Shown: in pieces, positions 12,312 through 27,227 of the stretch | Layout of the letters: each line of letters opens with the position of its first letter | How positions within the stretch are numbered: the stretch's first letter is position 1 | Assembly (NCBI RefSeq): GCF_910591885.1 | Contig: NC_063276.1 | Coordinates: 6,820,001 to 6,884,000, forward strand | Direction: 5' to 3' | DNA length: 64,000 nt | Origin: Bombus terrestris | Lineage: Eukaryota; Arthropoda; Insecta; Hymenoptera; Apidae | The notes under the pieces: model-generated | The model's input: only the letters and a program-made list of their open reading frames with translations | The model's database searches: none | Told to the model about the DNA's origin: nothing | Program-made: the position numbers and the translations under genes

Positions 12312-15300
12312 TCAGTTTTTTATGAATATAACGAAGAGGATAAAATCTAAATTGAGATTTGTTTCATTCTGTAAATATTACAACAAGTACTTTATATCGA
12401 ATATTTTATACGTTTTTCCATATTGTATGAATTCTATACATTTTTGTACATTTATATTGTTCGTAAATTCATAATATTCGCGATATACTTATATATTAAT
12501 CACTTGTCCACTCAAACATTGAATGGCCTAGTATTATATCTGTCTGACCACCAAAGAGCGGATCTGCTTAATTCACTGATGCCTTCGCTGAACGACAGAA
12601 CGGATGTTCTTAAAATCAGACTAGCGATTAAAATTCTCTTACGTGATTAAAAATCTGTGCGATTGCCGGATGTTCGCACGTTAGAACTTCGTAAATATAC
12701 AAAATTTATTTTAAAGAACACAGAAGCAAGCAACCAAAAAATTATTCTTCCATCGACAGAGAAATATCCATTCGATTAAACTCTAAAATTATCGCGTGTA
12801 TCACGACACTTGGCTCCATCTCGCATCGTTCGAAGGATGGTGCAGCAAAATTCGCGAAGCCTTCGAGGATATTGTAAAGTTTCCGAAAATGAGGAGGGGA
12901 GAATTTCGAAAGAGTTTTCCAGAAGATATCATGTCCCAGAAGGAAATCACGAGTAATTCACATAAAAAAGCTTCAGCCAAGTTAAACGACCGAAAACGGT
13001 CAGGGTTGAAATTTCGGTTGCTCTCCTCTCGGTTTACGTGCGACCAGTCATCTGGAAAACTCGAAATAAGTGAAATCCCCCCTTCTCCCGGTCGCTATCC
13101 CATCCACTGGAAGAATTGTTACGCAAAGCTTGAGCGTAGCTGAGAGCGTGCTTTACGGCGCATTCCTTTAAGCTGAGCCACTCTTTTTCATTATCTGCCC
13201 CCAACCAGCCAGCCACCCGTCACCCCCTGCCATTTTTCCGTTTGCTTTCTTCCTTTCCTGAGGGTTGGAACAACGACGGTAGAACGGTGGTCAGGAATAT
13301 TGATCGATTTGAATTTTACTCGAATCTCCTTATCTGGATTATTTCAGTTACAGTTCGCAAAACCCCCGACCTTCTAGGGAATTTACATACAAGTGGGAAA
13401 TTTATTCATTAATAGTAAAATTATCGGATAAAGCGTAAATCTTGCATGAGAAAAATCTAAATGAAAGCTATAGAATAAAATATTAAACGCAAGATTTAAA
13501 TTCTTAGAAGTACGTTGTGAATTAAAAATATTATTTCTTCTAAATTTTCAAGCGGCCAAAGTAGATCTCGCACCCAAGAAATCAAAATGGCGCGAGAATT
13601 AAATTTCCAAAAATGCCAAAAATATAGTATCGTTGTCAGTGCATTCTCCTTCTAATTTTAAGTTCCAAAGTAACCGTTATGATATAGGGTTATATACCGT
13701 CTATAGGGTTTCTCTGAAAAGCCGCCCCTTGGTTATTTTAATCGCATCGGTGGTTCTAATATTAATAGACTCGCATAGATTCGCGCAACTATAGGCAATC
13801 TTTATTATATCTAGGTGCGGTAAGACAGATTTATCGCAAGTCAGATTTGTAGCGGCGACGTTATTGTTCGAAGTAGATCCGGGAATCAAAATCGCGTGAT
13901 GTCTGTAATTACGCGTTGATTAATTGAGCGCTCACGGCAAGCTGCTGCTGCCTCATAGCGACGGCTGCCAACGCCTCTTTTTTACAGCGAATTTATTGGG
14001 CGGTAGCCGTTCACTCGGTTAAATAAACCGTTCCCGTTAAAATGTTCTTGCGCATTAATAATGCCATATCTGATCAAAAACGCAGCACCCGTTGCCCCAT
14101 TTTTCCAGATACACTCGACCGATAGTGCATGACATCCGCTACAGGAGTTGCTTGATGTTCACCACGAACGCGACCACTTTTGTCACTAGAAAAAAGTATC
14201 TATATATCTGGTCGACTTATAGCTGATTTTAGAGGAAGGTAAATGCTGCGGGGAATTCATTCATCATATGGCGAATTGAAAATCATAGTGCTGTAAGTCA
14301 AGATTTTGAAAGTTTGAATTTAGCTAGCTTTTTTAACTAGTTGTACTCTAAATTCATAATTAATCGTGTCACTATTAAATATAACAACACTTCTGATAGA
14401 ATTGGGTTAATTAGGAAGGTACTTTATTAACAATATAATTTTATAACTCCTTTGTAAGAAATGGAAAATGTGCTTATAATGTAAATTCATGTTTTAATAT
14501 TTAATCTTTTGTTCAATAACGACCTGAAGAAATATCAACCGTACCTCGACAAATTTGAACGCGCGTTGGCACTGAATTTTTATCCGGTTGAATGTCTGAC
14601 ATGTCATCCGGTCGGTGAGTTTCATTTACGACGATTTAAAATTCGCGAAATCGTGTGCAAAGCCAAGTAGATCGTGTTTCCAGGACGGGCATGAATTCTT
14701 AAGTGAAACGTTGCTCGTTGCCGTGTGACGGCTGGAGCGTCTCACCGAGGAAAAAGTTTCGTTAAATTTACCGAATGGTTGGTAGGTCGGCGGCCATCAG
14801 ACCTACGTTAGTTACTTGGATTAGCTTTTTCATTACGCCGTCCCCGAGTCCGTTTAAAACGAGGCCAATTCGTGCAACCGGATAAATCATTCATGGAGCA
14901 AATTACCTGTTCGCCAGACGATCCCTGCTTGTTTAGGGAATCTAATCACGTTTTTCTCCGTCATCCGACCAGCTAGCGGACTCGGCAACAAGCCACTGAA
15001 AAGTTTCCAGCCACGTTTTATTTTTGTCACGATTCCGATTCATTTTAATCCTTCGTGATCCATCAATGTTTGCAAATTGTAACCGATGACGTGAACACTC
15101 GCTCTTTCAACCTTATCAATTAGTATCCTATATACATAGCGATGTAATGTGTAATTATTGCACTGCTCGATCATCGCTCCCATGACAGATCCTGTCAGAC
15201 TCATCTGTCTTTAACTATTGCACGATATTGTCGTCTAAAAATATGTAACTTCTCCAGACTATATCCTGTCGATGTTCCTCCACGTTCTCTTACCATGCTG

Positions 15301-18300
15301 TAATAATGTTTTGCGTTTCTGTTAACACTTCCACTGTGACAAAAATTTCACTTTGTTCTCCGCAGAAGCGATATACATACATGCTTCTCTGTCAAGAATC
15401 GGTAAGTTATTATGTAAGATAACTAACACTACAATTATCGTATCGCGTCTTCTTCGATACTTTTCAAACTGAATACATCTGTCTTGACAACACTTTTACT
15501 TAATACAAATCGAGGCTTAGTTGAAATTGTTTCACAATTATCCATCCGGGAGAATAATCATCCGCGAATATCCGCACAAATTATAGAATTAATATGAATT
15601 ACCTTTTATTTACTTAAGGCGAACTTTTTTTCACGCATATCTAGAAGAATAACATGTTTTCTAAAGCTAAAATCCGTTTCTCGAAATTAGGTCTTTTTCC
15701 TGATGATGATGACATACCAATGTCCGACTTCTGCACATCTCACGAGACAGATATCGAAGCAAAAAGAAAATACGGATCCTTGTACATTCGGTAGACCGAA
15801 GGAAACCATACTGATAAATAACCAAGGGATAAACTTGAAGGGTTCGACGCCGATCGCGGAAGTTACTCAAAGTGACAGGGATTTATTGAGAAAGTTGCGA
15901 TTGTATGTATAAGCGCGCACCAGGTGGTGGGTGGTGGGACAGCAGCCCTCGTTCCGTGGTTGGCGTTATCAGCCAAGCCAGAGGGTGAGAAGTACGCTTT
16001 CCTGAGGAGTTCCTCGGAAGCAGGATGATCGCAGCCGGAGAATTTCCAATCTGCAATTTGGAGTTTCACCACCCAACCGTTCTCTTCGAAGGAGGGCTAG
16101 AGAGAATAATGGGGATGTCGCCGAGCATATTGTCGATTTCGCAACTTTCCGAATCTCTCGCCCGTCGCCGATCGATTCTTCGATCTGTCGCGCGTATGTC
16201 TGGTTGCGACGGTTTTCTGCGGACTTTCGCGGACTTGTGCGCTCGTACGCTGGAGTTCACTGACTTTCTCCTCTATTTCTTGACGGGAACTTTCTGACGT
16301 CGAAACCCTTCCGTGCCGTTTCTTTGACACCGCTATCAACAGATCTGATTGAACCAAACCACATTGATTTTATCCCGTTAGTATTGTACATTATATTTTC
16401 CATTATATTTCTAATCTTACTTTATTTGAAGAATAATTCTATATCGCGTGATTCACGATGAATAATGAAAATATACTTATAATTTAAAACACTGTGATTT
16501 AGATGCGAATATTTAAATTTATGTTTACGGGAGGAATGTGGTTTTTATTTGAAGAAAATATGAAAAATCTATTGTTGTTGATTCTCTAAACATTATGTCA
16601 TTTGGTAGATAAAAAAGTATTCGTGTAATTTGCTCATGGCAAATATCATAGAAAGTCGAGTTGAATTCGAAGCTTCTATGGATCCAATAACTTTCTGCCG
16701 TTGGAAGCTCTTCTCTTTACGGTTGCTGCAAGAGATACTCGGCTTTCAGTTTCGATTTCGGTTTTTTCCCTATCATCTTGCCGATCGCAGACGCAACGAA
16801 AAAACAAAGATACAGGCTGACGCTTTCGCGGAGCCTAGATACAGAAAGGATGACAACTATAACAGAGGACTCGAAAGAGGAGGATGGAAGGGTAGAGACG
16901 AAGCTCAAAGAGAAACTGAAAAGCCACGATAGAAATTCTCTCGTAATTCCGTTCGCTTTGATCTTGAATCCCATGCCGCAATATTTTTCCCTTTTATACA
17001 TTTTCAGTTGCAGTACACAAACTAAATAAAAATGTCGGGGAAACAATCGTTCCGGCCGACTGAGCCTCTTTCTTTGATGCCCACGCCACTACGAACTATT
17101 GTTTCAGTAAGATCCTCCTCGTGTTTATTGTTCGGAGACGCGTAATGGAAAGATAGGTTTCGAGCTCTCTAACATTCGGATATGTTCGCTTTAGTAGGAA
17201 TTTCGATTCTTCAAATGATGTCAGTTCTATAGCTTTGAATTTTTAAAATGTTTTTGACAAACGTTTATTCAACGACGGATCTTTTTTAATCCTTGGCCAG
17301 CAAAAGCTGTTGTCACCAGAGTTGAATATTTTATTTTATGGAGATTAAAAAGTCTTTTTATCCCTCTGTCATAACTAGATTGCGATTTTTTATGCAACTT
17401 CGCATTTTAAAACACGTAAATGAAAATTGGATAGAAATTTCGTTCATTCACCAGATATTGTAATTATATTTATTTTGGGTACCATGTTACATTTTTGACT
17501 CCAGTCTCTTCTTATTAAATATGTTTTTATTAAATATAACAACATTTTAACTTGACAATTTTTACCGCTAAATTCATATAGCGTTTATTCATATTAGTCA
17601 TATATAGTACATAGCGTTTCATCATCGTCATATATAGTTTCATGAGATTAATATACATAAATATAACTTAGAAAATAATGAACATGAAATATTTTTCACC
17701 GTCTGGAAATGAATTCTAAATGAAATTTCTGCACAATCAAACATGCCTGTAATTTCCTGAATTCTAAAGAATTAAGAGCAGATGCATGAGGATATTGTAG
17801 AATAGCTTGCTCTAATGATCGAATTAATTAAAAATTTGCCTCGTATAGATTCGATGCGTATTTGGCTCCTCGTCGATGGTGGTGGCGTTTGAAATTTAAA
17901 TAAACTATAAAGCTTGATATAAAAAGAGGAAGTTGGTGACGGAGGAATACCAAGGGACTGAAGTGTACATCGGGTCCGCGATGCCGGCGGCGTCTTTGAC
18001 AAATACTTCCCAGCTCGTCGTCGCGTCTCTCGTGACATTTACTCGGGTCACCTCAGGCCAAATGCAATTTATCTTCGCCCGAGGGCTAAAGAAAAAGGCA
18101 AAGAGAGCTATCCCTCGTTCTCCATCCCCTCTCTTCTTCTCCTCGAGATCTACATCTTGCAAATTACTTGCTAAGTCCACCGAGACACTACCATGGTTAC
18201 AGGATATCGAATAGCTGGACCTGATGCTTGGTTTTGCCAAGAAAATTGCATTCCCCGTTTAAAACACAAGAAAACGAAAAAAGCATCACTTCCATTGCTT

Positions 18301-20455
18301 CTACATTGGATATTTAGATATTAAGTTGATCGAAAAATTCGTTCGGTTTTATTATTTAAAAGGGAAGAAATTAATTGTTTTAATTGAAATTCATGTTAAT
18401 TTGCTTTTTATTAATCTTTATTAGTGATATGGTTATGTATTTACTTCGTTATTTTTTCATTCTTCATTTGTGGTATTGAAATATTTCTGACACGATACAA
18501 AACGCATTCTTTATTAAATGCTTTTATATTTTTTTAACACATAAGCAAATTATTAATCTACCTAAAAAATTGATATTCTACCAAATAATGTGAAAACTCT
18601 CTCAAGAGATAAATTTTTTATTTATAGTTTCTCTCATAATATCATACCCTTTTTAATAGTTTGTTTTATAAAATATATATATTTATACTCGAACCTCCAA
18701 ATAAAGTTATGAATGTACAAGGGGTATCGAATCAAACAAATATATGATACAGAAATTTCAGATGAAATAGAGGCTAGTTACCGATGCAAGATAATAATCA
18801 CAATTTTCTTCATTTCAATGAGAAGTTTATCGTACAAAGACAAAAAGGTGACAGTCGATAACAACTGGATTATCGGATATAGCTTTAATAACATTTCATC
18901 GATGGTTCGATTTCATAAATCGAAACATGCCAATGTTAGATCAGTAAGTACACATACATTGTAACACGTTACGTATGTTATTACGACAGATTAACTGCCA
19001 GCAATCTCAATAAACCATATTCTGCACGCAAATGGTTGTAAATTGACATTGTCACGCTCTACTCCAAAATAGCGATAAATGAAAGTTTCCAGCGATTAGT
19101 TACGAAATCCACTTAACCTTGTGGAAATAAAGAGATGTGATTTTGTACCGCATATATCTGTACGCCTCCCCTCGAAAGTTATCGTCGATTAATTTTTTTA
19201 TCGCATCGTTAGCCACGGATCGAGCACTCGAACAACCTGCAGTGGACACGTTTGACGTGATCGACGCGGAGATTGAAATTTTTTACTAATTTATCATTGC
19301 CGGTAGTATCCTGTCGTTGTCCGCGAAACGTAATATCCGTTGATTTACAAGTTGATGAAAAACTCGATATTTCCCCTGTTGAATTTATTAACGTTCCAAG
19401 GGAAAAATCAATACAGCCGTAGCTGAATTTTTTTCCTCGCAAATGAAAAAATTCTTGGACGCTCCGCAAGCCTTTCGTCCCTCTGTCTGTGTTTAATCGA
19501 AAGGCGAAAAGGACAATTAGATTTCGTCAGAGGATATTTCCCGCAGAAATGATTATCTTCGCCGAGGCGTCGGCTTTTTAATTGACAGCCGATTTTAATT
19601 AATATTCTTATTAAATTCTCCACTGCCTTGGTCACGGAATATAATTACGCGGAATTGCTGCGGTTAGACAGAAAGGGTAGAGAACGTCGATATTCTCAAT
19701 CTATCGAACATGCCTAGATGTGTTTCTGAAAGTTCGGAACTTCGATGCAGGGCTATCAACTTGCCGACTTTCCTGATTCGTTAAGACGCGTCAAACTCGT
19801 TTGCAAAACTTCAAGAACTGGAAATAAATCCCCCGGTTTATCAACAGGCGACTGACGTACTTCGATTGGAAATAAATTAATTCACGTGGCTTCGTACTTT
19901 CCAATTAATTACACGTACTGGGACACATTGTCTCCTGACGCTATTAATACTACTGCTATAACTCAGTGTTACTTTCGAGACTGTAGTACGGTTATTTCAG
20001 TCACTTGAGCTTTAACATCTTAAATTTCAATCTTAAACTTTACAAACAATAATCAAACTTGTTGCGGGTTACGAAACATCGTTAGACTTTAATATAATAA
20101 CAAAATAATGAGCAAAATAAATAACATTCGAGTCGACCAAAAGGTATTATAAAAATTAATGATATAAAAGAAATAACTTCTACGCATATGTAGTATTATG
20201 TATGTTGTACAAAACATTTTGAAATTTCATTAGCATTTTATTGAGAAACGATTGGCAGTGTATAGGCTGTGAGCCAGTGTAGTTTGACTCGACTATCGTT
20301 CAGGCTCAAATAACCCTACCTTACCCTATACTACAATACAGAGGCTCTGAAAAACAGTGAATCCATAGAACAGAATCGTTCGATGCAGGCCATTCAGCCC
20401 GTACAAATATCACGTAGTTTGTTCTCCAAAATTGTTTCTCCGACAACGGTGTACC

Positions 20456-21031
20456 ATGTATGTCATTAAAACAGGCCAACAAAGAACGCATCTCCCCGAA
20501 TATCCCATAAAAATCAACTTTTCCCGTGTAAGGAAGAAAACAAAGACAGAGAGAAGATATAAAAAAGAGGAGGATAAAAGAGAACGAATGGTAGAAGAAA
20601 GAAGGGATTCAATAAGCTTTCATTTTGGTTCTACCGAACGAATTGGTGCTCGTTACAAGGATGCTTCGAGACGGGAAAATCTCGCTCGGAAACATTTCGA
20701 GGAGAGCCAAACCCGATTGAGTTATGGCTAGTTGCCGGTACGCTCGAAGAAAAAAAGGAGCGTCGGGCTGCAGCCGCCTTTTTTACTCTCCTTTTTATCT
20801 TTTTTTCCAGGCTCGACGATGGAATGTTCGCTCTCTATCGGCGGGAATTTGCGAAAAGCTCTCCGGCCGGCGAAGTACAAGCTTCTGAAACTACCGTTAG
20901 TTTTCGCGGCTGCGCGGGATTTATGGGGGCTCGCTGTTCGGAAATTCGTAACACGCTGGGGAAAACCTGTTTTTCATAGGGAAATTTCGTTGTTCACCGA
21001 CCGGGCATCGAATCGATTGGATGCCCGGTGA
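20456..21031 (+). other. Two adjacent frames in register split by one TAG
   Basis: From the ATG at 20456 to the TGA at 21029 the same frame is open for about 190 codons except for a single TAG at 20729. The first part is very rich in Lys, Arg and Glu (purine-rich DNA at 20520-20620). The second part, from an ATG at 20819, is basic and mixed. I recognise neither. No splice signals around the TAG are convincing. It is most likely compositional chance; a decayed coding sequence is possible. Confidence 0.12.
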
Positions 21032-22392
21032 TCCTTTCTAGCCGCTTTTACGGCGGAGCAGCATCGAAGCTCTGCGTTATTTTTAGGTGTTGCGAATCTC
21101 CCTTTTCTCGCGTAACATTTTTCTTCCTTTTCTTCTCCTGTTTTTTTCCTCTACTTCTAACCAACAGTTTCGTGTTTGCTGTGTTAGAGATGAACAGGGC
21201 GTGTCTCGAAACAACAAGCAGAGAAAATTACTGTGTACCTGGGACAAAAGAAACACGAGACAAAGATGACGAGCAAATAATTTTCCAAAGAAACCTGTAA
21301 AGACGCTTGTCTCGAGGATCTGTTGGAATCGATAACATCTCGGTCGTGGTTTCTGGTTTCTGGCAAAAGGGAGCTTGCAGAAATCGTAAGCTAGTTACGA
21401 AACGATTCGCGAGCTGTCCGCAACATGCTCCATCCAAACGAAATAATAATAATTGACGACACATGCTGTTGTATAAAATCGTACATCTAACATTTGCACG
21501 TTTGCTTCTACATTTGCTTCTAAAGAGATACTATGTAAAAAATATCTATTCGTCGGAAGTTTCTTTTAATATATTAACCTTCGTCTACTTTGTCTCGTTA
21601 AACATTTTATTGAAACATAACTATTGTTTTATTCGTTTAAATAATAGAAATGACGTACCGTGTGCGTCAGTAGTAGCGGAAATATTAGTTCAGACACTTC
21701 TGGCGTTTAACGCTTTAACCATAGTCTTGGTCAACCAAACATTGACTAATGTGAGAACGGTTTAAGAATCCTCACATTTTTCGAACTAACGACTATTACT
21801 GACCAAGAATTAAGTAGGGTAGCTGAGCAGACGGTTCAAGTGGTATTAAGAAGTAGGGGTTAGACGGGAGTTAATAACGTCTTCGGTGGAAACGCTTTAA
21901 AACCGAGGCGTGAAAGCGTGACGTCGTGTCGTGGCGGGCTTTATCGAGCCAGCTCAGAGCCGGCAATATCGGGCCGCGATAAATTTCCCTATATCTGTGA
22001 GAAATTCTCCAGGTGGTTGGTCCATGTCGCGTTGCGTCACAGAGCGAGAGAGACTCGATTTAACGAGGATGAGCGTAGCCACGTCGCGAACCTTATAAAT
22101 TCCCGGCAAAGAATGGCCCTGATGATGAGAAACTCTCGTTCTACCGGGCTTCGAGTGCATTCGAGGGGAAAATGGATGCTACGATTAGGCGGCTCGCAGA
22201 TGCCTCGGTTTTCAAGGAAATTGAGAATGGGTTTGTTCGTGTGGTAATTTCACGGCCTCCGGTACCGAACTGTGAAGTGTTTCAAGTCGAACTCAAGTGA
22301 AACTCTCCATTTAACTGGAGCTCGAAGAAAATTTTTTAATAACAACTGCGCATGTGCTCGTAACGCAACATATGCGACATTTTATTCTTACA

Positions 22393-22812
22393 TATAGGGT
22401 GATTCCAAAGGAAACCGAATAATTTTATCAGTATGTTTGGCAGGTCATTCTTAGTTTAAAAATGTCAGATGCATTACGAATCTTGGATCGTTCATTTTTT
22501 AAATAATCGCCGTTTGCTTTGCTTAAGTACGGGATAAGATAAGATAAAGACGAACAGTAGACTGTCTATGATATAATCTGCCTGATTCTATATTTTAAGC
22601 TGTCATTTCAGTTCTGTGGCTGATGAATTTTTAGTCGCGATAATTTTTAGAATGAAGTGATAGTTACGTTTCGATTTACATATGAATAGTTTTACGTTTA
22701 CAGACAAATAATCACCACTTTGAATATCTCCTTCGACACGTACAAGTGGAAAAATTAAAAAAACACACATCATATGCAAGTTATTCAATTCCTTGCTAGG
22801 GCATCCTGTATA
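22393..22812. mobile_element. Putative non-autonomous DNA transposon remnant (about 420 bp)
   Basis: The left edge reads TATAGGGTGATTCC and the right edge GGGCATCCTGTATA. The reverse complement of the right edge (TATACAGGATGCCC) is similar to the left edge, giving imperfect terminal inverted repeats of about 14 bp. No transposase is encoded. Short elements ending in a (T)ACAGGGTG/CACCCTGTA-like sequence are frequent in insect genomes. The family is not assigned. Confidence 0.45.
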
Positions 22813-25800
22813 AAACCAGGTACAATTATACTTTAATAAAAACGTGAGAATTTTCTCTACTCGCCCCCAGTATCAGCCAGTATTAAGTAGCAAAATCGAT
22901 GAATAAAATAGAAAAGGAAGAATCGCGGAACAGAAGTAACCGGATACTTGCCGAGGGTGGATCGCGTTTTATAATAATGGGTAAATGAATCTTTCTGTCG
23001 GAATATTGACGCATAAAAGACTAGTGGCTGGCCAATGTACTAATTGCTGGTTGCCTCGACCGCTTCGATCGACCACCGAAGTAATACCAGTATACCGATC
23101 CAACTAATTACCCAGTTGGTCCATTAGTGTAATTGCTGCCAGCACAATATCCAAACATTACTAGGATATCAGAGCCTGTTTGTTAGGAAATTAGACGTCC
23201 GCTTCGTGACGTTTATGATCGACTCGACGAATACGAATCTATCGCTTCGTCGATATATTTGCAAATTCTTTCTTTGGCGATTTAAAGTATATAGCGATAA
23301 AGAGAAGCGTTCAACTAATGCACGTTACCTTATAAAAGCACGGAAAGGAACGAAGATTCTTATCAGTAACTTGTTCGGAAAGTTCTCGCCAGGGTTGGTG
23401 AAACATTAAAAGTGACGGGAGCATCAGTATCAAATTTACGTCGCATTAAGTTGACGGCGATGTATCTTCCAAAGTTGAGACGTATTTGTTCAGAGTGAGA
23501 AGACACATTGTCCGAGTTGGGAAATACGTCTTCCAGGAGTTGGAAGTTTCCCCCCGCAAAGCACAATCTCGCCATAAGTTACGAGTATAAATTTTGAATT
23601 GTTTTCGGGGACGCTTACGGAGGTCTAAAAAAGATGGGAAGAAGACTTAAGACACCCGTGGCGGCCTGGAAAAAATATTTTTCAAGCGTATAAGGTAGGG
23701 AAAGATATACCGAGGTCGTAAACTAACATCAAAGATCGACTGATATTGTCCTAGTTAAAGCTGCACGCTGCATCCTTTTCTAAAATTTCATATAATAAAT
23801 AAATGACGCCTTGTGCCTAATAATATTTCATTTTTCTTACTTCTAAATAACTATTAATGCTTATAAAATCTATTTTAGCTTACTTTGATAATAAAGTTTG
23901 GAAGATAGAAAGAGAATAAGAAATAAAAGTGATTGAAAATAAAAAGAACAAAACAGAAATTTAATATTAATTTAATGATTAATTTAATTTATAAGTTATA
24001 TCAAGTATGTTAACACTGGACTAAATATTTCGTTGTACGACTCTTGCGAAGCTTTCAAGTTTTTAATCTTCATATTTTTGTGATTTCGTAACTTCACGTT
24101 TACTTCAACTTCTAACTGATTTTACCAGCTCGCTGTATCTTGGACCAAACTATAATGACCATGCTCTTGTTCGCCAGTGATGAAACAATATTTCGAATCA
24201 ATCAACATCCTGTTACTTGGTCGTAATCATATTTCAGAAACGAATGCGATAAAATGATTCGGCGTGCGCCGCTGCGAACGTGATTATCGAAAATATTGAA
24301 AGCGTGTTCCGACTCGAACATGGTCATTCGTTACCGAAACTCGACAGTACTGATTCCATTGTTTCGTACTTTTAGGGGAAGCACCATATTTGTGAACATC
24401 CATCCTCTTTTTTAATTTAAATTTAACCAATTCCACTTCGTACCGCCATATCCTTTGAATTTTTATGAATTCCATTGTTCCCGAAATACCTTCACCTTTT
24501 CCCGGTTTCAATTAAGTTAGAATCATGGTGAAAAATTGTGTAATGGAATTTGTGTTTCGTTTTCCTTTTTACCACGTAGCTAACTTCAATTTGCTCGATA
24601 AGAAAGGATATAACGTATAACCTTTTGCATTTTATTCTTTGAAAGATTTCTTTTCCGTCGAAAAAAGTAAAGCATAGATCTTGCCGAAGGAAGAAGTCAT
24701 AGCTGGCAATATGATTTAAATTTATGAGCTGTTCATCAGGCGTGAGCTGTACGTTTACGTTTCGTTAACCGAACAGGAGCTCGCCCCTCTTGCTTTTTGC
24801 CATTGAACACCATCGAGTCGCTTCAGAATAATCGATAAGTCGATCGTGGAGGGAAAGAGAAGGGTAAATAGTTACGTACCTGGATTATGACATCGTTCCG
24901 GTCTTACGACCTTCCGCCACTTCCGCCATAATACCTTCGACTCATCTCGGAAAGTTGTAGCATCGTTCCTTACAACTGTGCTCGCAGTCATGAAATCTCG
25001 AGGCAAAAAAAGAATATCGACCATCAGACGGAATTAACAACTCCAAGAATTGGCAGATTTATCTTTGTTGACGCGTTAGAAATAAGGATAAAAATTAGCC
25101 TTAAGTTGAATTTATGATACTAACGTAATCTTGCTGCTATTTTTTTAAACAAGGGTATTTATCTATATTTTTAGCTATTTCGTTTCTACTTTCGTTTATC
25201 GACGAAAGAACTGTAGATTTTCACTTTACAAAATTGGGAAAATTTTTAATTCTCCATTTAAAGTAGTGCGCCTCTGCGCGTAAAACTATTTCACGCGAAG
25301 GTAACTCCCTGCGTTTTTTGTTAGGAGTTTTTCGTTAAAAAAATTTGTCAAGTATGAAGAAAATAAAAAAGAATCATTATTTGTAAGTGTGGTTTCTACA
25401 GTCTCAATTTTATGTTAAAAATGTTTTTAAAACATTAGAAATCTTCCTCACGATCGAAACGAAAGCAATATTGAGACATAAAAGATTTACTTAAGTTGCC
25501 AATTTTATCAGAAGTATAAAGGAACAAAGGAACGAACCGATTGAGAAATGAGAAATCACGTGTTGAATCAAACCCAAGCATCGACAATGAAAGTTGGCGA
25601 GCCTAATACTGTTGAACATAACGGCCTATCAATTCAGAGTAACGAATATAGATAATCAAGGGTCGGAACTTTACCTTTGACCCAACTTCTCTACATAAAT
25701 CAAGGCTCAATGACTTTTTCGGTTTGCAGAATCACATTGTTCTTGCTCGATCGTGACCCGTACACGTAGGGAAGAGTCCTTTCGGTATCGTAAAAGGGGA

Positions 25801-27227
25801 ACCCTTACGACATTTTTATACGACGTGGTCAAGCCCATATCGTATCCTGCTGGAGGGTTGGGCCGGTTTCAAAAGGAAAAACGTCGATACAGAAACCGTA
25901 ACATAGGGATAGTCTTGTACGGCAAAAGTAACGACCACCCTTGGATTCTCTGTTAAGCGAAAAACGAGGCCGTAGAATCCTGTTATTGCTTTCCTACGAT
26001 ATCAAGGATTCAGATTGATTCAAAGTTACAACCGACCTTATATCCTCCACTATTTTTTCTCTTTTGTTCTCCACAGTTGTTTCTTATTTCACTCTGTAAT
26101 GTTCATTTGCGTTTACGAATACATTTAAATATATTCATATCTCATTTTAAAGACGACCTAAATGTTCCGCGTTGCCTTTGGGCAAACGTCCTTTCCGGTG
26201 GAACAGCCAAGGAGAGGACAGTGTGGCGTTTGAAAGCACGGCGTGTGACAAATAAAACGCCAGGAACGACGCATAAGAGGAAGAACAAATACTCTTCGGA
26301 ATGGAAGGAAGAAATCATCTAAGGAAGTCGAGTGAGCTGAAAGCCATATAAAACCATCCCCACGATTCTCGGTTCATGCAGAGAAAAAAAGAGTAGGTTT
26401 TCTCTTTCTTCCTGCATCGCGCGACGGGGTGAAGAACGGGGAACTGGCACATTTATTTCGCGTCTTATTCAAAACGGCGCGTAAGACACGATGAAAAGAG
26501 GGGAAACTTATGCGAATATATTTATTTTTGCGGCACATCGCGAGTTGATAGAGGAGAGAAGAAGCCAAGGGATGCAGACAGTTTGTTTACGTAACAAACC
26601 AATTTATTTCTTTGTCGTTCCTTTCTCTTTTTGAGCCCCCAACTTCCCAAGGGAGAGTAAATTTCTGGTCCTCCCAACGTGGCTACCCATTTTTCAGAAA
26701 AAAAAAAACTCCAACCCCTGTTGACTCACGTTTTAGGCTTCTGTGTCACTTTGTACCCGGCCTCTGGTTTCTTCGATTCCCGTGCCGTATCTCACTGATC
26801 CTCTGGGACACCATGAATATCATTATCGCCCCTTTTCAACCCCTACTGAAACTTACAAATCTACTAGCCAACTGACCCGACGATAATTCCAAACGCTATT
26901 TCTAGATAAGTTCGTGATATCTTGGTTATTTGTAAGTTTTGTCCATCTTTGATCCCTTTTGCGTGACGAGGAATCGATCCTTGCGATTATTGGCATAGAA
27001 TATTTTATTTCATGGTAATAAATCTAGAGAACACTAAAGAATAATGGCAGAGGCAAAACGACAAAGTAAAAAGGGAAATAACGAGAATAAATTACTTAAC
27101 AAGCTTAGGGACGTCTCAGGACATTTGAAAGCGGGGTTCCCTTAAGGGGCTGCGATTTTCTCGGAATTAATAAGGGGGAGAGTCGCCGCTTTTGTTCCCT
27201 AGGCTGGCATACTTTGTGAGGGGTGTG
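22813..27227. other. Non-coding, no gene recognised
   Basis: The sequence is mixed, with a pyrimidine-rich patch at 26.6-26.9 kb. Open frames stay under about 90 codons and have no recognisable content. Confidence 0.55.

Larger units (their letters stand above)
10271..22392. other. Non-coding, no gene recognised
   Basis: AT-rich sequence alternates with GC-richer patches at about 12.8-13.2, 14.6-14.9, 15.9-16.3, 17.9-18.2, 20.5-21.3 and 21.9-22.2 kb, where open frames of 60-115 codons occur on both strands. ATATAGCGTTT/CATATATAG-like units recur loosely at 17577-17645. None of the frames shows a domain I know. Confidence 0.55.

Noticed and set aside
15654..15912. Two overlapping short frames near 15.7-15.9 kb as a frameshifted gene
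   Set aside because: Each is short (46 and 69 codons), in different frames, with no recognisable similarity to support joining them.
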